A stretch of 64,000 nucleotides of DNA from Roseivivax isoporae LMG 25204 (GCF_000521865.1 NZ_JAME01000009.1:82754-146753), one strand, 5' to 3'. Shown: positions 34,047-44,427, numbered from the stretch's first letter. Notes: generated by a model not told the origin, from the sequence alone. Program-made: numbers and translations.

Positions 34047-35342
34047 ATGACCGATCTTACAACAAGTTCCGGCGGAGCGGCCTCGGGCCAGACGGGCATC
34101 AGTTCGGCGGACCTCGGACTGCGCCGTCGGCATCGCAAGGAGCTGCGGCTCAAGATCCTCGGCATGGCCGCGATCCTGTTTGCCGCGACGATGCTCTTCA
34201 TCCTCCTCGCGTCCATCGTCTCCAGCGGCTACAAGGCCTTCACCCAGACGCATCTGGAACTGGAGATCGAGGTCCAGGAGGACCTGATCCCGGCGGACAA
34301 CCCCGCGCGCGGCGACTATCAGGCGATGGTGGAAGCGGCGCTGCTCGACTATTACCCCGACGCCGCGGACGACGAGCGCCGGGCCATCACCAGCATCCTC
34401 AGCAGCGGCGCCGCGCTCAAGCTCCGCGACAACGTCCTGTCGGACCCCGATCTCATCGGGACGCAGACGACCGTCAACGTTCCCGTGTCGGACAATTACG
34501 ACCAGCTGAACAAGGACCTGCTGGACCGCGACCTGCCGGAGAACCGTCGCCGGCTGGACGACAGCCAGATCGCGTATTTCGATCGCCTGGAAGATGCGGG
34601 CATCGTGTCGGCGCCGATCAACTGGACCCTGGTCACCGCGGCGGATTCGCGTTTTCCCGAGCTTGCGGGCCTGAAGGGCGCGCTGATCGGCTCGTTCTGG
34701 GCGCTGCTCGTCTGCTTCCTGATCTCGTTCCCGCTCGGCATCGGCGCGGCGATCTATCTCGAGGAATTCGCCAAGAAGAACCGCACCAGCGACTTCATCG
34801 AGGTGAACATCAACAACCTCGCGGCGGTCCCGTCGGTCGTGTTCGGCCTGCTGGCGCTCGCGGTCTTCCTCGGGTGGTTCGGCATGCCGCGGTCGGCACC
34901 GCTGGTCGGCGGCATGACGCTGGCCCTGATGACGATGCCCACGATCATCATCTCGACCCGCGCGGCGCTGAAGGCGGTGCCGCCCTCGATCCGCGAGGCC
35001 GCCCTCGGCGTCGGCGCGTCCAAGCACCAGGTCGTGTTCGGGCACGTGCTGCCGCTGGCCATGCCCGGCATCCTCACCGGGACGATCATCGGCCTCGCAC
35101 AGGCCCTGGGCGAGACCGCGCCGCTGCTGCTGATCGGCATGAACGCCTTCATCACCTCGGCGCCGGCCTCTCCGGTGGATGCCGCGACGGCGCTGCCGAC
35201 GCAGATCTACATCTGGGCGGACAGCCCGGAGCGCGGTTTCGTGAGCCGCACCTCGGCGGCAATCATGGTACTGCTGACATTCCTTGTGGCGATGAATGCC
35301 CTCGCAATTTTCCTCCGCTCCAAGTTCGAGCGCCGCTGGTAA
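34047..35342 (+). CDS. pstA: Phosphate ABC transporter permease PstA
   Basis: The 431-residue permease has a first helix near residues 40-60 ([19 protein letters not shown]), a periplasmic insert of about 150 residues, then the core helices and the coupling loop [20 protein letters not shown]. The large insert is usual in alphaproteobacterial PstA. It pairs with PstC to form the channel. It follows pstC by 10 bases and is followed by pstB after 13 bases carrying AAGGAGA. Confidence 0.94.
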   Translation: MTDLTTSSGGAASGQTGISSADLGLRRRHRKELRLKILGMAAILFAATMLFILLASIVSSGYKAFTQTHLELEIEVQEDLIPADNPARGDYQAMVEAALLDYYPDAADDERRAITSILSSGAALKLRDNVLSDPDLIGTQTTVNVPVSDNYDQLNKDLLDRDLPENRRRLDDSQIAYFDRLEDAGIVSAPINWTLVTAADSRFPELAGLKGALIGSFWALLVCFLISFPLGIGAAIYLEEFAKKNRTSDFIEVNINNLAAVPSVVFGLLALAVFLGWFGMPRSAPLVGGMTLALMTMPTIIISTRAALKAVPPSIREAALGVGASKHQVVFGHVLPLAMPGILTGTIIGLAQALGETAPLLLIGMNAFITSAPASPVDAATALPTQIYIWADSPERGFVSRTSAAIMVLLTFLVAMNALAIFLRSKFERRW

Positions 35343-35355
35343 GGAGATACCGAAC

Positions 35356-36159
35356 ATGTATGACGCCGATCAAAACCGGACGGAGCGCAAGGTGGGTCAG
35401 AAAGACATCAAGATCACCGCTCGGGACGTGCAGGTCTATTATGGCACCAATCACGCCATCAAGGACGTCTCGGTCGAAATCGAGGACAAGACGGTCACCG
35501 CCTTCATCGGCCCGTCGGGCTGCGGCAAGTCCACGTTCCTGCGCTGCCTCAACCGGATGAACGACACGATCGACATCTGCCGCGTCGAGGGCAACATCGC
35601 CATCGACGGCGAGGACATCTACGACCGCCGCGTCGACCCGGTGCAGCTGCGCGCCAAGGTCGGCATGGTGTTCCAGAAGCCGAACCCGTTCCCGAAGTCG
35701 ATCTACGACAACGTGGCCTACGGGCCCAAGATCCACGGCCTGGCCAAGAACAAGTCCGAGCTCGACGACATCGTCGAGCGCGCGCTGCGCCGCGGGGCGA
35801 TCTGGGACGAGGTGAAGGACCGCCTGCAGGCGCCCGGCACCGGCCTCTCGGGCGGCCAGCAGCAGCGGCTCTGCATCGCGCGTGCGGTGGCGACGGAACC
35901 CGAAGTGCTCCTGATGGACGAGCCCTGCTCGGCGCTCGACCCGATCGCCACGGGTCAGGTCGAGGAGCTGATCGACGAGCTGAAGCAGAACTACTCGGTC
36001 GTGATCGTCACGCACTCCATGCAGCAGGCGGCCCGGGTCAGTCAGAAGACCGCGTTCTTCCACCTGGGCAACCTCGTGGAATACGACGACACCGAGAAGA
36101 TCTTCACCAACCCCCAGGACAGCCGCACCGAAAGCTACATCACCGGACGGATCGGGTAA
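35356..36159 (+). CDS. pstB: Phosphate ABC transporter ATP-binding protein
   Basis: The 267-residue ATPase has Walker [10 protein letters not shown], the signature [16 protein letters not shown], Walker [14 protein letters not shown] and the H-loop in [14 protein letters not shown]. The ATG at 35356 follows AAGGAGA, and the upstream open frame lies inside pstA. It powers PstCA and takes part in phosphate signalling with PhoU and PhoR. Confidence 0.97.
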   Translation: MYDADQNRTERKVGQKDIKITARDVQVYYGTNHAIKDVSVEIEDKTVTAFIGPSGCGKSTFLRCLNRMNDTIDICRVEGNIAIDGEDIYDRRVDPVQLRAKVGMVFQKPNPFPKSIYDNVAYGPKIHGLAKNKSELDDIVERALRRGAIWDEVKDRLQAPGTGLSGGQQQRLCIARAVATEPEVLLMDEPCSALDPIATGQVEELIDELKQNYSVVIVTHSMQQAARVSQKTAFFHLGNLVEYDDTEKIFTNPQDSRTESYITGRIG

Positions 36160-36162
36160 GAC

Positions 36163-36900
36163 ATGTCGGATCTCAAGAAACACATCGTCTCGGGCTTCGA
36201 CCGTGATCTCGAGGGCATTCAGGCGCAGATCATGAAGATGGGCGGCCTCGTCGAGGCCGCCATCCGCGACGGCGCCCGCAGCCTCGAGACCCGCGACGAG
36301 GAACTCGCCCAGCAGGTCCGCACGGGCGACACCGCCATCGACCAGCTCGAGGAGCTGATCAACGAGGAGGCCGCGCGCGTGATCGCGCTGCGCGCCCCCA
36401 CGGCGTCCGACCTGCGCGTGGTGCTGTCGGTCCTGCGGATGTCCGCGAACCTCGAGCGCATGGGCGACCTGGCCAAGAACATGGCCAAGCGGACCGGCGT
36501 GCTGGTGCAGCTCCAGCCCATCGAGGGATCGGCCGCGAGCCTGCGCCGCGTGGCGCGCGAGGTCGAGCTGATGCTGAAGGACGCGCTCGACGCCTACATC
36601 CAGCGCGACGCGGAACTGGCCCGCGACGTGATCGAGCGCGACCGCGATGTCGACCAGATGTACAATACCGTGTTCCGCGAGTTCCTGACCTTCATGCTCG
36701 AGGACCCGCGCAACATCACCGCGTGCATGCACCTGCACTTCATCGCGAAGAACCTCGAGCGGATGGGCGACCACGTCACGTCCATCGCCGAGCAGGTCGT
36801 GTTCCTCGTGACCGGCGCCTATCCCGACGAGGACCGGCCCAAGGCCGACATGACGTCGACCGACACGCGCTATTCGCCGCAATCGGCGGAGGAGGATTGA
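36163..36900 (+). CDS. phoU: Phosphate signalling protein PhoU
   Basis: The 245-residue helical protein has two PhoU repeats (residues about 12-100 and 115-205), each with the metal-binding E/DxxxD-type pattern (MSANLERMGDLAKNMAK and FIAKNLERMGDHVTSIAEQ). It links the Pst transporter to PhoR and restrains the regulon when phosphate is ample. The gap to pstB is only 3 bases. Confidence 0.96.
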   Translation: MSDLKKHIVSGFDRDLEGIQAQIMKMGGLVEAAIRDGARSLETRDEELAQQVRTGDTAIDQLEELINEEAARVIALRAPTASDLRVVLSVLRMSANLERMGDLAKNMAKRTGVLVQLQPIEGSAASLRRVAREVELMLKDALDAYIQRDAELARDVIERDRDVDQMYNTVFREFLTFMLEDPRNITACMHLHFIAKNLERMGDHVTSIAEQVVFLVTGAYPDEDRPKADMTSTDTRYSPQSAEED

Positions 36901-36904
36901 AGCC

Positions 36905-37594
36905 ATGCCGGCGGATCAGCCGACGGTGCTCGTCGTCGAGGACGAGGAGGCACAGCGCGAGGTCCTGAGCTACAACCTCGAAGCCGAGGGCTTCCGCGTC
37001 GCGCGCGCCGGCAACGGCGAGGAGGCGCTGCTGCTCGTCGAGGAGGAGAATCCCGACATCATCGTGCTCGACTGGATGCTGCCGAAGACCTCGGGCATCG
37101 AGGTGTGCCGGCAGCTCAAGACCCGGCCCGAGACGCGCAACGTGCCGGTGATCATGCTCTCCGCGCGGTCCGAGGAGATGGACCGCGTGCGCGGGCTCGA
37201 GACCGGCGCGGACGACTACGTGGTCAAGCCCTACTCGGTGGTCGAACTGATGGCGCGCGTGCGGGCGCAACTGCGCCGCACGCGTCCCGCGGCGGCCGGG
37301 CTCCGGCTCGAATACGAGGACATCGTCCTCGACAGCGAGACGCACCGCGTGACCCGCGACGGCGCCTCGCTGAAGCTGGGGCCGACCGAGTTCCGGCTGC
37401 TGTCGACCTTCATGGAGAAGCCCGGCCGCGTCTGGTCGCGCGAGCAGCTTCTCGACCGGGTCTGGGGGCGCGACATCTACGTCGACACGCGCACGGTGGA
37501 CGTCCATATCGGGCGGCTGCGCAAGGCGCTCTGCCAGCATGGCGGCAGCGATCCGCTGCGAACGGTGCGCGGCGCGGGCTACGCGCTCGGATAG
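36905..37594 (+). CDS. phoB: Phosphate regulon response regulator
   Basis: The 229-residue OmpR-type regulator has a receiver domain with the acidic pair in VLVVEDEEAQ, phosphoacceptor D56 in IIVLDWMLPKTSG and the lysine in DDYVVKPYSV, then a winged helix ending TVDVHIGRLRKALCQHG. It follows phoU after 4 bases. It should bind the three-unit Pho box before pstS, closing the loop with PhoR. Confidence 0.95.
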   Translation: MPADQPTVLVVEDEEAQREVLSYNLEAEGFRVARAGNGEEALLLVEEENPDIIVLDWMLPKTSGIEVCRQLKTRPETRNVPVIMLSARSEEMDRVRGLETGADDYVVKPYSVVELMARVRAQLRRTRPAAAGLRLEYEDIVLDSETHRVTRDGASLKLGPTEFRLLSTFMEKPGRVWSREQLLDRVWGRDIYVDTRTVDVHIGRLRKALCQHGGSDPLRTVRGAGYALG

Positions 37595-37674
37595 AGGGCA
37601 GGCGGCACGCGCAGGGCGTGCCGCTGCGCCGCGGCATCTTGCAGGGGCGGCGCACGCGGTCCAGAAAGAAGCCC

Positions 37675-38706
37675 ATGAAACGGATCAATCTGGCCCTGCA
37701 GGGCGGCGGCGCGCATGGCGCGTTCACCTGGGGCGTGCTCGACCGGCTGCTCGAGGACGAGGACATCGAGATCGCGGCGATCTCGGGCACCTCGGCCGGC
37801 GCGCTCAATGCGGCGGCGGTCAAGTCGGGCATGATGCGCGACGGGCGGGATGGCGCGCGCGCGATGCTCGACTGGGTCTGGTCCGAGGTCGGGCAGCTCG
37901 AATCGCTTTCGTTGCCGGCATGGATGAACGCGTGGCTGCCCGATCCCGGCATCCTGTCGCTGGCGGTGGAATACTCGACCGCCTATGCCTTCGGCGACAC
38001 GCTGACCCGGGTTGTGTCACCCTACGCCTGGGGTCCGCTCTACCGGAACCCGCTCGAGGACATCGTGGCGCGGCTCGATTTCGACGAGGTCTGCGCGGGG
38101 CAGGGGCCCGAGCTCTTCATCTGCGCGACGAGCGTCCGCGACGGCAAGATCCGCGTCTTCCAGGGCGACCGCATCTCCGCGCAGGCGATCATGGCATCCG
38201 CCTGTCTGCCGACGCTGTTCCAGGCGGTGACGGTGGAGGATCCGATCACCGGCGAGGACGAGATGTTCTGGGACGGCGGGTATACCGGGAACCCGGCGCT
38301 CTTTCCGCTCTTTGCCGGGCACCTGCCCTCGGACGTGCTGATCGTGAACATCAACCCGCTGGTGCGCACGCGGGTGCCGGTCACGCCTCAGGAAATCCAG
38401 AACCGGATCAACGAGATCAGCTTCAATTCCTCGCTTCTGCGCGAACTGCGCGCGATCGCCTTCGTGCAGCGTCTGATCGGGGCGGGCACCATCGCCGAGG
38501 GCGCGATGAAGAAGGTGCTGGTGCACATGGTGTCCGACGACGACCTCATGAACCGGCTCTCGGTGGCGACCAAGGTGGTGCCGATCGCCACGATCATCCT
38601 GCAGCTGAAGGAATCGGGCCGCCGGGCGGCGGGCGAGTTCCTGGCCCGCCACCGCGACGACCTGAACGTGCGCCAGAGCGCCGACCTCGTCAGAATGTTC
38701 GGCTGA
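37675..38706 (+). CDS. Patatin-like phospholipase
   Basis: The 343-residue protein has the patatin elements in order: oxyanion glycines in LALQGGGAHGAFTWG, nucleophile serine in ISGTSAGALNA and the DGG aspartate in FWDGGYTGNP, so it is a Ser-Asp dyad hydrolase acting on lipid esters. No signal peptide is seen. The ATG at 37675 starts the conserved core. Its 3' end overlaps the opposing antiporter gene by 17 bases. Confidence 0.92.
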   Translation: MKRINLALQGGGAHGAFTWGVLDRLLEDEDIEIAAISGTSAGALNAAAVKSGMMRDGRDGARAMLDWVWSEVGQLESLSLPAWMNAWLPDPGILSLAVEYSTAYAFGDTLTRVVSPYAWGPLYRNPLEDIVARLDFDEVCAGQGPELFICATSVRDGKIRVFQGDRISAQAIMASACLPTLFQAVTVEDPITGEDEMFWDGGYTGNPALFPLFAGHLPSDVLIVNINPLVRTRVPVTPQEIQNRINEISFNSSLLRELRAIAFVQRLIGAGTIAEGAMKKVLVHMVSDDDLMNRLSVATKVVPIATIILQLKESGRRAAGEFLARHRDDLNVRQSADLVRMFG

Positions 38707-39616
38707 GGATGGCGAGGTAGCCCGCGTAGACCGCGAGCAGCACGCCGCCCTCGACCCGCGTGACCCGCCGGCCGGTCGCCGCGAAGACCAGGAGCAGCAC
38801 CGTCGCGCCGAGCATCGCGTAGATGTCGAAGCCCGCGATCTGGGGATCGACGGGGAGGGGCCGCGCCAGCGCTGTCAGCCCGAGGATCCCCAGGATGTTG
38901 AAGACGTTCGAGCCGAGGATGTTGCCGAGGGCCACGTCGCCATGCCCGCGGCGCGCCGCGAGGAGCGAGGTCACGAGCTCGGGCAGCGACGTGCCGACCG
39001 CGACCAGCGTCAGGCCGATCACCGCCTCGGAGATCCCCGCGGAGCGCGCGAGGCCGCTTGCGCCGTCGACGAGCGCGAAGGCACCCACCACGGTCAGAAC
39101 GAGGCCCGCCGCGGCGCGCACGAGCCCGTTCCAGAGCGGCGCGGGCGTCCCCGCCTCCTCGGTCGCGGTCGCGCCGCCCCCCTCCGAGCGCAGCGTGAGA
39201 AAGAGGAAGAGCGCGAGGCCCGCGACGAGGGCCGCCCCCGCGCCGCGCCCGATCACCGGCCAGAACACCAGCGCCGCGCAGGCGAGCGCCGCGCCCGCGA
39301 CCCAGCGCCCGTCACGGATCAGCGCCGTGCGGTCGACGGCGAGCGGGCGCAGGAGCGCGGCGAGACCGAGGATCAGCAGGATGTTGGCGATGTTCGACCC
39401 GACCACGTTGCCGAGCGCGATGCCCGGACTGCCGGCGAAGGCCGCACGCAGCGAGGTCACGAGCTCCGGCGCCGAAGTGCCGAAGCCCACGAGCGTGAGC
39501 CCGATGATCATGGGCGGCACCGACAGGCGCCGCGCGGTCGCGACCGCGCCGGTGACGAGAAGCTCGCCCCCGCCCAGGAGGGCGACGAGACCGAGCACGG
39601 CGAGAAGAATGTCCAT
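38690..39616 (-). CDS. Calcium/sodium antiporter (CaCA family, YrbG type)
   Basis: The 308-residue membrane protein has two inverted halves with alpha-repeats LVGFGTSAPELVTSL and LVAVGTSLPELVTSL, each followed by a helix ALGNVVGSNIANILLILG or ALGNILGSNVFNILGILG. This is the K+-independent Na+/Ca2+ exchanger family. It may belong to the leftward run that starts with psuK, though 146 bases separate it from the DUF502 gene. Confidence 0.93.
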   Translation of the reverse strand: MDILLAVLGLVALLGGGELLVTGAVATARRLSVPPMIIGLTLVGFGTSAPELVTSLRAAFAGSPGIALGNVVGSNIANILLILGLAALLRPLAVDRTALIRDGRWVAGAALACAALVFWPVIGRGAGAALVAGLALFLFLTLRSEGGGATATEEAGTPAPLWNGLVRAAAGLVLTVVGAFALVDGASGLARSAGISEAVIGLTLVAVGTSLPELVTSLLAARRGHGDVALGNILGSNVFNILGILGLTALARPLPVDPQIAGFDIYAMLGATVLLLVFAATGRRVTRVEGGVLLAVYAGYLAILSRTF

Positions 39617-39762
39617 GGGTGCGTTTCCATTCGGGGCGCGACCGTCGCGCCCCAGCCGCGCATAGATCGAATTTCAGGCCCGCAAAGCAAGGGGTTGGGC
39701 GCGAAATTTCGGCGGCCGTGCCGACCGCGCAGGCCGGGGTCCGCCGAGGCGCGGGCCGGCTC

Positions 39763-40452
39763 TCAGGACGCGAGGCGCGCCGGTGGGGCCTCGGGCTCCT
39801 GCGGATTGGGGTAGACGAGGCCCGCCGAGATCACGAGCTTGGCCGCGTCCTCGAGGCTCATGTCGAGTTCGATCACGTCCTCCGCCGGAAAGAACAGCAG
39901 GAAACCCGAGGTCGGGTTCGGTGTTGTCGGCACGAAGACCGAGATCATGCCGCCGCCGGTCAGGGCCTTGTGCGCCACCTCGCCTTTCGTCTCGGTCGAG
40001 ATGAAGCCGATGGCCCAGATGCCGCGCCGCGGATACTCGATCAGGCAGGCCTTCTCGAAGCTGCGCTCGGACTGCACGAAGACGGTCTCGGCGATCTGCT
40101 TCACCCCGCCGTAGACCGAGCGCACGATGGGCATGCGCGCCACGAGGCTTTCCGCCCAGCGGATCAGCGACCGGCCGATCAGTCCCTTGGCCACCCAGCC
40201 CACGAGGATGGTGAACAGCAGGAAGAAGATGACGCCGATGCCGCGCAGGTTGATGCCGATATACTGCTCGGGATCCAGCCGGTCGGGCACCAGCGGCAGC
40301 ACCACGCCGTCGATCCAGCCGATCACGGTCCAGATCAGCCACACCGTCAGGCCGACCGGCGCGATCACCACGATGCCCGTCAGGAAGCTGCCCCTGAGGC
40401 GCGACATGAACCCCGGTCGGCGCGGTTTCGTCGGATCGAAAGGCGTGTTCAT
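39763..40452 (-). CDS. DUF502 membrane protein
   Basis: The 229-residue product has two membrane segments (residues about 20-42 and 70-92), separated by a segment with DRLDPEQYIGINL, and a DUF502 soluble part (GWVAKGLIGRSLIRWAES, VRSVYGGVKQIAETV, GFISTETKGEV, VFVPTTPNPTSGFLLFF). The function is unknown. It lies 57 bases after psuG in the same direction. Confidence 0.9.
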   Translation of the reverse strand: MNTPFDPTKPRRPGFMSRLRGSFLTGIVVIAPVGLTVWLIWTVIGWIDGVVLPLVPDRLDPEQYIGINLRGIGVIFFLLFTILVGWVAKGLIGRSLIRWAESLVARMPIVRSVYGGVKQIAETVFVQSERSFEKACLIEYPRRGIWAIGFISTETKGEVAHKALTGGGMISVFVPTTPNPTSGFLLFFPAEDVIELDMSLEDAAKLVISAGLVYPNPQEPEAPPARLAS

Positions 40453-40509
40453 GGCGAGCTTTCGCGGAAAATTGGACGCTCAGGAGAAGCTAGGCGGGGA
40501 GCGGTTCAG

Positions 40510-41454
40510 TTACAATGGCGTGCCCGCCCGCGTTGCGGCGCCGCCCGGCAGGCTGACCATTTCCGCGGCGATGCGTGCGCCGAGCGCGGCGTTGTTGAGG
40601 ACGAGCGCCACGTTCGCGTCGAGCGAGCGGCCCTCGGTCAGCTCGAAGATCCGCTGCAGCAGGTAGGGCGTCAGGTCCTTGCCCGAAATGCCGTGATCCT
40701 CCGCGTCCTGCATGGCGCGGCCGATCACCGGCAGCATCTCGGCGCGCGGGATCTCCGCCTCGGCCGGGATCGGGTTCGCGACGAGCTGGCCGCCCGGCAG
40801 GTCGAGCCGGCCGCGCATGCGGTGGGCGCGCGCGATCTCGGCCGGGTCGTCCATGCGCAGCGGCGCGCGCAGGCCCGCCGAGCGCGACCAGAACGCGGGC
40901 AGCATGTCCTGCCCGAAGGCGATCACCGGCACGCCCAGCGTCTCGAGCACCTCGAGCGTCTTGGGGAGGTCGAGGATCGCCTTGGCGCCGGCGGCGACCA
41001 CGGTGACCGGGCTCTGCGAGAGCTCCTGCAGGTCCGCCGAGACGTCGAAGCTCTGTTCCGCGCCGCGGTGCACCCCGCCGATCCCGCCTGTGGCGAAGAC
41101 CTCGATCCCCGCGCTGGCGGCGGCGATCATGGTGGCGGCGACCGTCGTGGCGCCTGTGCGCCCCGCGGCCATGCAGACGGCGAGGTCGGCGCGGCTGAGC
41201 TTGGCCACGTGGCGCGCCTGCGCCAGCGCCTCGATCTGCGCGTCCTCGAGGCCCACATGCAGCGTGCCGTCGATGACCGCGACGGTGGCGGGTTCGGCGC
41301 CGTTCTCGCGCACCACCGCCTCGATCCGGCGCGCGATGTCGAGGTTCTGGGGCCAGGGCATGCCGTGGGTGATGATCGTCGATTCGAGCGCCACGACCGG
41401 GCGGTTCTGGCGCAGCGCCTGCGCCACGGCGGGGGAAAGGGTCAGGATGGTCAT
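40510..41454 (-). CDS. psuG: Pseudouridine-5'-phosphate glycosidase
   Basis: The 314-residue enzyme splits pseudouridine-5'-phosphate into uracil and ribose-5-phosphate. Family blocks are VALESTIITHGMPWPQN, TVAVIDGTLHVGL, FATGGIGGVHRGAEQSFDVS and TVVAAGAKAILD. ATG 41454 overlaps the kinase stop (ATGA), so the two steps of pseudouridine breakdown are translationally coupled. Confidence 0.95.
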   Translation of the reverse strand: MTILTLSPAVAQALRQNRPVVALESTIITHGMPWPQNLDIARRIEAVVRENGAEPATVAVIDGTLHVGLEDAQIEALAQARHVAKLSRADLAVCMAAGRTGATTVAATMIAAASAGIEVFATGGIGGVHRGAEQSFDVSADLQELSQSPVTVVAAGAKAILDLPKTLEVLETLGVPVIAFGQDMLPAFWSRSAGLRAPLRMDDPAEIARAHRMRGRLDLPGGQLVANPIPAEAEIPRAEMLPVIGRAMQDAEDHGISGKDLTPYLLQRIFELTEGRSLDANVALVLNNAALGARIAAEMVSLPGGAATRAGTPL

Positions 41455-42353
41455 GAGGGGGTGTCTCCCGAGACGTAGGCGGCCGCGGCCGCGAGCGCGC
41501 GCTCGAGCGCCGCGCCACGGTCCGCGCCCGCGCGTTCTGCCGCGACATGCGCGGCCATGAAGGTGTCGCCGGCGCCGGTGACGCGGGTCACGAGCACCTT
41601 TGGGGGCTCGCGCAGCACGAGCCCGTCCGAGGCACCGTCGCAGGTCGGCCGGGCACCGTCCGTCACCAGCACCCGCAGCGCGCCCCGCGCGATCAGCGCC
41701 TCCGCCGCCGCCTCGGTCGTGGCAAAGCGGGTCTGGCAGAGGATGCCGGCCTCCTCGAGGTTGACGTAGAGCGTGCCGCGCCCGGCGCGCACGAAGGGCA
41801 GAAGCCGTTCGGCCTTGCCGGGCGAGGCGGGCGCGATGCGCAGGTCGGCCGCACGGAACGTCTCGCCGTGGGCGATGTCCTCGAGCAGCGTGAGCGTCAG
41901 GTTGCCGTCGAGCGCCACGAGGCCCGCATAGGGCGCGTCGGGGGCGGCGAGGCTGCCATCGGCCAGCGGGCGCAGGATCTTCGCGCCCGCGGCCTCGAGC
42001 GAGTGCGCGTCGGCGATTGCGGCAATGAGCCCGTTCGCCCCCTCGACCGCCATGTAGCGGTCGGTGGGCAGGTCGTCCGAGCGGTAGAGATGCGCGGTCT
42101 CGAGCCCGAGCGCGGCGCAGGCCGCGACGAGCTCCTCGCCCTCGGGGTCGCGGCCGACGGCCGACAGCAGCGCGGGCCTGAGTCCGAACCGCGCGAGCGT
42201 CATCGCGATGTTGAGCGCGACGCCGCCCGGCAGGCGCAGGATCCGGCCGGGCACGTCCGCGCCCTTTTCCATGTGCGAGGCGGAGCGGCCGATCACGTCC
42301 CACAGGACGGAGCCGATGCAGAGGATGTCGGAACGGTCGGGCGCGCGGGTCAT
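41451..42353 (-). CDS. psuK: PfkB-family carbohydrate kinase, probable pseudouridine kinase
   Basis: The 300-residue protein has PfkB signature 1 (RLPGGVALNIAMTLARFG) and signature 2 (VTGAGDTFMAAHVAAERAG). Coupling to psuG points to pseudouridine as substrate. AAGGACAG lies just before the ATG at 42353; the 12 extra codons upstream lack support. The pair would salvage pseudouridine from RNA turnover. Confidence 0.9.
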   Translation of the reverse strand: MTRAPDRSDILCIGSVLWDVIGRSASHMEKGADVPGRILRLPGGVALNIAMTLARFGLRPALLSAVGRDPEGEELVAACAALGLETAHLYRSDDLPTDRYMAVEGANGLIAAIADAHSLEAAGAKILRPLADGSLAAPDAPYAGLVALDGNLTLTLLEDIAHGETFRAADLRIAPASPGKAERLLPFVRAGRGTLYVNLEEAGILCQTRFATTEAAAEALIARGALRVLVTDGARPTCDGASDGLVLREPPKVLVTRVTGAGDTFMAAHVAAERAGADRGAALERALAAAAAYVSGDTPS

Positions 42354-42596
42354 GACTGTCCTTGTGCCCGCGCCGCGCGACGCCCGCAAGCGCCCGGGAC
42401 GCGCGTCAGTGCAGGGCCGGCAACGGTTCCGGGACCGCCGGGGCTTGCGGTGGGCGCGGAAAGGGCGTAAGGGCGCGGTCGTTCAATCCCGCAGGCGGGG
42501 TCGGGCGTCCGGGACAGACATCCCCGGCCGTCCACCGGTTGGGCCAACACGGTCCCATTCCCCCGCCGAGGCGTCAAACCGGAAAGGAAAAACGGC

Positions 42597-43376
42597 ATGG
42601 CTCTTCCCGAGTTCTCCATGCGCCAGCTGCTCGAGGCCGGCGTTCACTTCGGCCACCAGACGCAGCGCTGGAACCCCCGCATGGGCGAGTTCATCTACGG
42701 CGCGCGCAACGGCATCCACATCATCGACCTGACGCAGACCGTCCCGATGCTGGACGCCGCGCTCAACGTGATCCGCGAGACCGTCGCAAAGGGCGGCCGC
42801 GTGTTGTTCGTTGGGACCAAGCGCCAGGCGCAGCAGCCCGTCGCCGAGGCGGCCGAGAAGTGCGCGCAGTACTACATGAACCACCGCTGGCTCGGCGGCA
42901 CGCTGACCAATTGGCAGACCGTGTCCCAGTCGATCGCGCGCCTCAAGCAGATCGACGAGCAGATGGAGAACGGCGCCGAAGGCCTGACCAAGAAGGAACG
43001 GCTGAACATGGAGCGCGACCAGCAGAAGCTGCAGGCCTCGCTCGGCGGCATCCGCGAGATGGGCGGCCTTCCCGACCTGCTGTTCGTGATCGACGTCAAC
43101 AAGGAATCGCTGGCCGTCGCCGAAGCCCGCAAGCTCGGCATCCCGGTCGTGGCCGTGGTCGACACCAACTGCGCGCCCGATGGCGTGGATTACGTGATCC
43201 CGGGCAACGACGACGCGGCCCGCGCGATCGCGCTCTACTGCAACCTCGCGAGCCGCGCCGCGCTCGACGGCATGTCGGCCCAGCTCGAGACCGCGGGCGT
43301 CGACCTTGGCGCCCTCGAGGAAGCACCGGCCGAGGAGTTCGCCGAGGAGCCCGCGAGCGAGACCACCGGCGCCTGA
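42597..43376 (+). CDS. rpsB: 30S ribosomal protein S2
   Basis: The 259-residue product is S2: [47 protein letters not shown] and [14 protein letters not shown] are all conserved. The C-terminal tail is acidic ([15 protein letters not shown]), as usual in alphaproteobacteria. AAAGGAAA lies before the ATG. A leader of up to about 240 bases separates it from psuK and may carry autoregulatory structure, but none was assigned. Confidence 0.98.
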   Translation: MALPEFSMRQLLEAGVHFGHQTQRWNPRMGEFIYGARNGIHIIDLTQTVPMLDAALNVIRETVAKGGRVLFVGTKRQAQQPVAEAAEKCAQYYMNHRWLGGTLTNWQTVSQSIARLKQIDEQMENGAEGLTKKERLNMERDQQKLQASLGGIREMGGLPDLLFVIDVNKESLAVAEARKLGIPVVAVVDTNCAPDGVDYVIPGNDDAARAIALYCNLASRAALDGMSAQLETAGVDLGALEEAPAEEFAEEPASETTGA

Positions 43377-43391
43377 CCGGCCGCACCGGAC

Positions 43392-43413
43392 GCATGTCGC
43401 GAAAGCGACATGC
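43392..43413 (+). other. Hairpin 1 in the rpsB-tsf spacer
   Basis: Arms GCATGTCGC (43392-43400) and GCGACATGC (43405-43413) pair perfectly over 9 bases and are closed by a GAAA tetraloop, a very stable RNA fold. It may tune the amount of tsf relative to rpsB, or be a processing site. Confidence 0.7.
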
Positions 43414-43428
43414 ACGCGTGACATGACG

Positions 43429-43448
43429 GGCAGGCTGCGGGGCCTGCC
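43429..43448 (+). other. Hairpin 2 in the rpsB-tsf spacer
   Basis: Arms GGCAGGC (43429-43435) and GCCTGCC (43442-43448) pair perfectly; CTGCC-type repetition allows a slipped alternative. It lies 33 bases before the tsf start. Confidence 0.5.
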
Positions 43449-43481
43449 TGCCCACGACCGAAAAATATGAGGAGAGCCGCG

Positions 43482-44357
43482 ATGGCGATCACTGCTGCAC
43501 AGGTGAAAGAGCTGCGCGAGATGACCGGCGCAGGCATGATGGATGCCAAGAAGGCGCTGACCGAGAACGACGGCGACATGAACGCGGCCGTGGACTGGCT
43601 GCGGACCAAGGGCCTCGCCAAGGCGGCGAAGAAGTCCGGCCGCACCGCGGCCGAGGGCCTCGTGGCCGTGAAGGTCGACGGCGGCACCGGCGTCGCCGTC
43701 GAGGTGAACGCCGAGACCGACTTCGTCGCCAAGAACGCCGAGTTCCAGTCGATGGTGAACGACATCGCCGGCGCCGCGCTCACCGCGGACGATGTGGAGG
43801 CACTGAAGGCGGCCGACATCGGCGGCAAGCCCGTGTCCGACGTCATCACCGACAAGATCGCGAAGATCGGCGAGAACATGTCGCTGCGCCGCATGGCGCG
43901 CATCAGCGGCGACAAGGTCGCGACCTACGTGCACAACGCCGCCGCCGACGGCATGGGCCAGATCGGCGTGCTGGTGGCGTTCACCGGCGACAACGAGGCC
44001 TTCGGCCGCCAGGTCGCGATGCACATCGCCGCCGCGCAGCCCGCGTCGCTGTCCGAGGCCGATCTCGATCCCGCGATCCTCGAGAAGGAGCGCCAGGTCC
44101 AGATCGACATCGCCCGCGAGAGCGGCAAGCCCGACGCGGTGATCGAGAAGATGATCGAGGGCCGGATGAAGAAGTACCTCGGCGAGGTCACGCTGCTTGG
44201 CCAGGCTTTTGTCGTCGACCCCGACAAGACCGTGGCGCAGGCCGCCGCCGACGCCGGCGTCGAGATCACCGGCTACGTGCGCCTGGCCGTGGGCGAGGGC
44301 ATCGAGAAGGAAAAGGAAGACTTCGCAGCCGAGGTCGCCAAGGCCGCGCAGGGCTGA
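43482..44357 (+). CDS. tsf: Translation elongation factor Ts
   Basis: The 291-residue nucleotide-exchange factor for EF-Tu has the N-terminal UBA-like domain ([31 protein letters not shown]) and the core motif [16 protein letters not shown] 43482 is chosen because it follows GAGGAGA and starts [11 protein letters not shown] terminator follows. Confidence 0.97.
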   Translation: MAITAAQVKELREMTGAGMMDAKKALTENDGDMNAAVDWLRTKGLAKAAKKSGRTAAEGLVAVKVDGGTGVAVEVNAETDFVAKNAEFQSMVNDIAGAALTADDVEALKAADIGGKPVSDVITDKIAKIGENMSLRRMARISGDKVATYVHNAAADGMGQIGVLVAFTGDNEAFGRQVAMHIAAAQPASLSEADLDPAILEKERQVQIDIARESGKPDAVIEKMIEGRMKKYLGEVTLLGQAFVVDPDKTVAQAAADAGVEITGYVRLAVGEGIEKEKEDFAAEVAKAAQG

Positions 44358-44374
44358 TCCGCCCCGAAACTCCT

Positions 44375-44396
44375 TTTCCGGACCCGGTCCGAAAAA
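44375..44396. terminator. First hairpin after tsf
   Basis: CCGGACC and GGTCCG pair around a single C, flanked by TTTT on the left and AAAAAA on the right. The symmetry would suit termination from either side. It directly precedes a stronger terminator. Confidence 0.45.
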
Positions 44397-44398
44397 AC

Positions 44399-44427
44399 AA
44401 AGGCCGCCCGTCAATTGGGCGGCCTTT
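44399..44427 (+). terminator. Rho-independent terminator of rpsB-tsf
   Basis: AAAGGCCGCCC (44399-44409) and GGGCGGCCTTT (44417-44427) pair perfectly over 11 bases around a 7-base loop, 42 bases after the tsf stop, with T residues at the 3' side. Confidence 0.88.
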
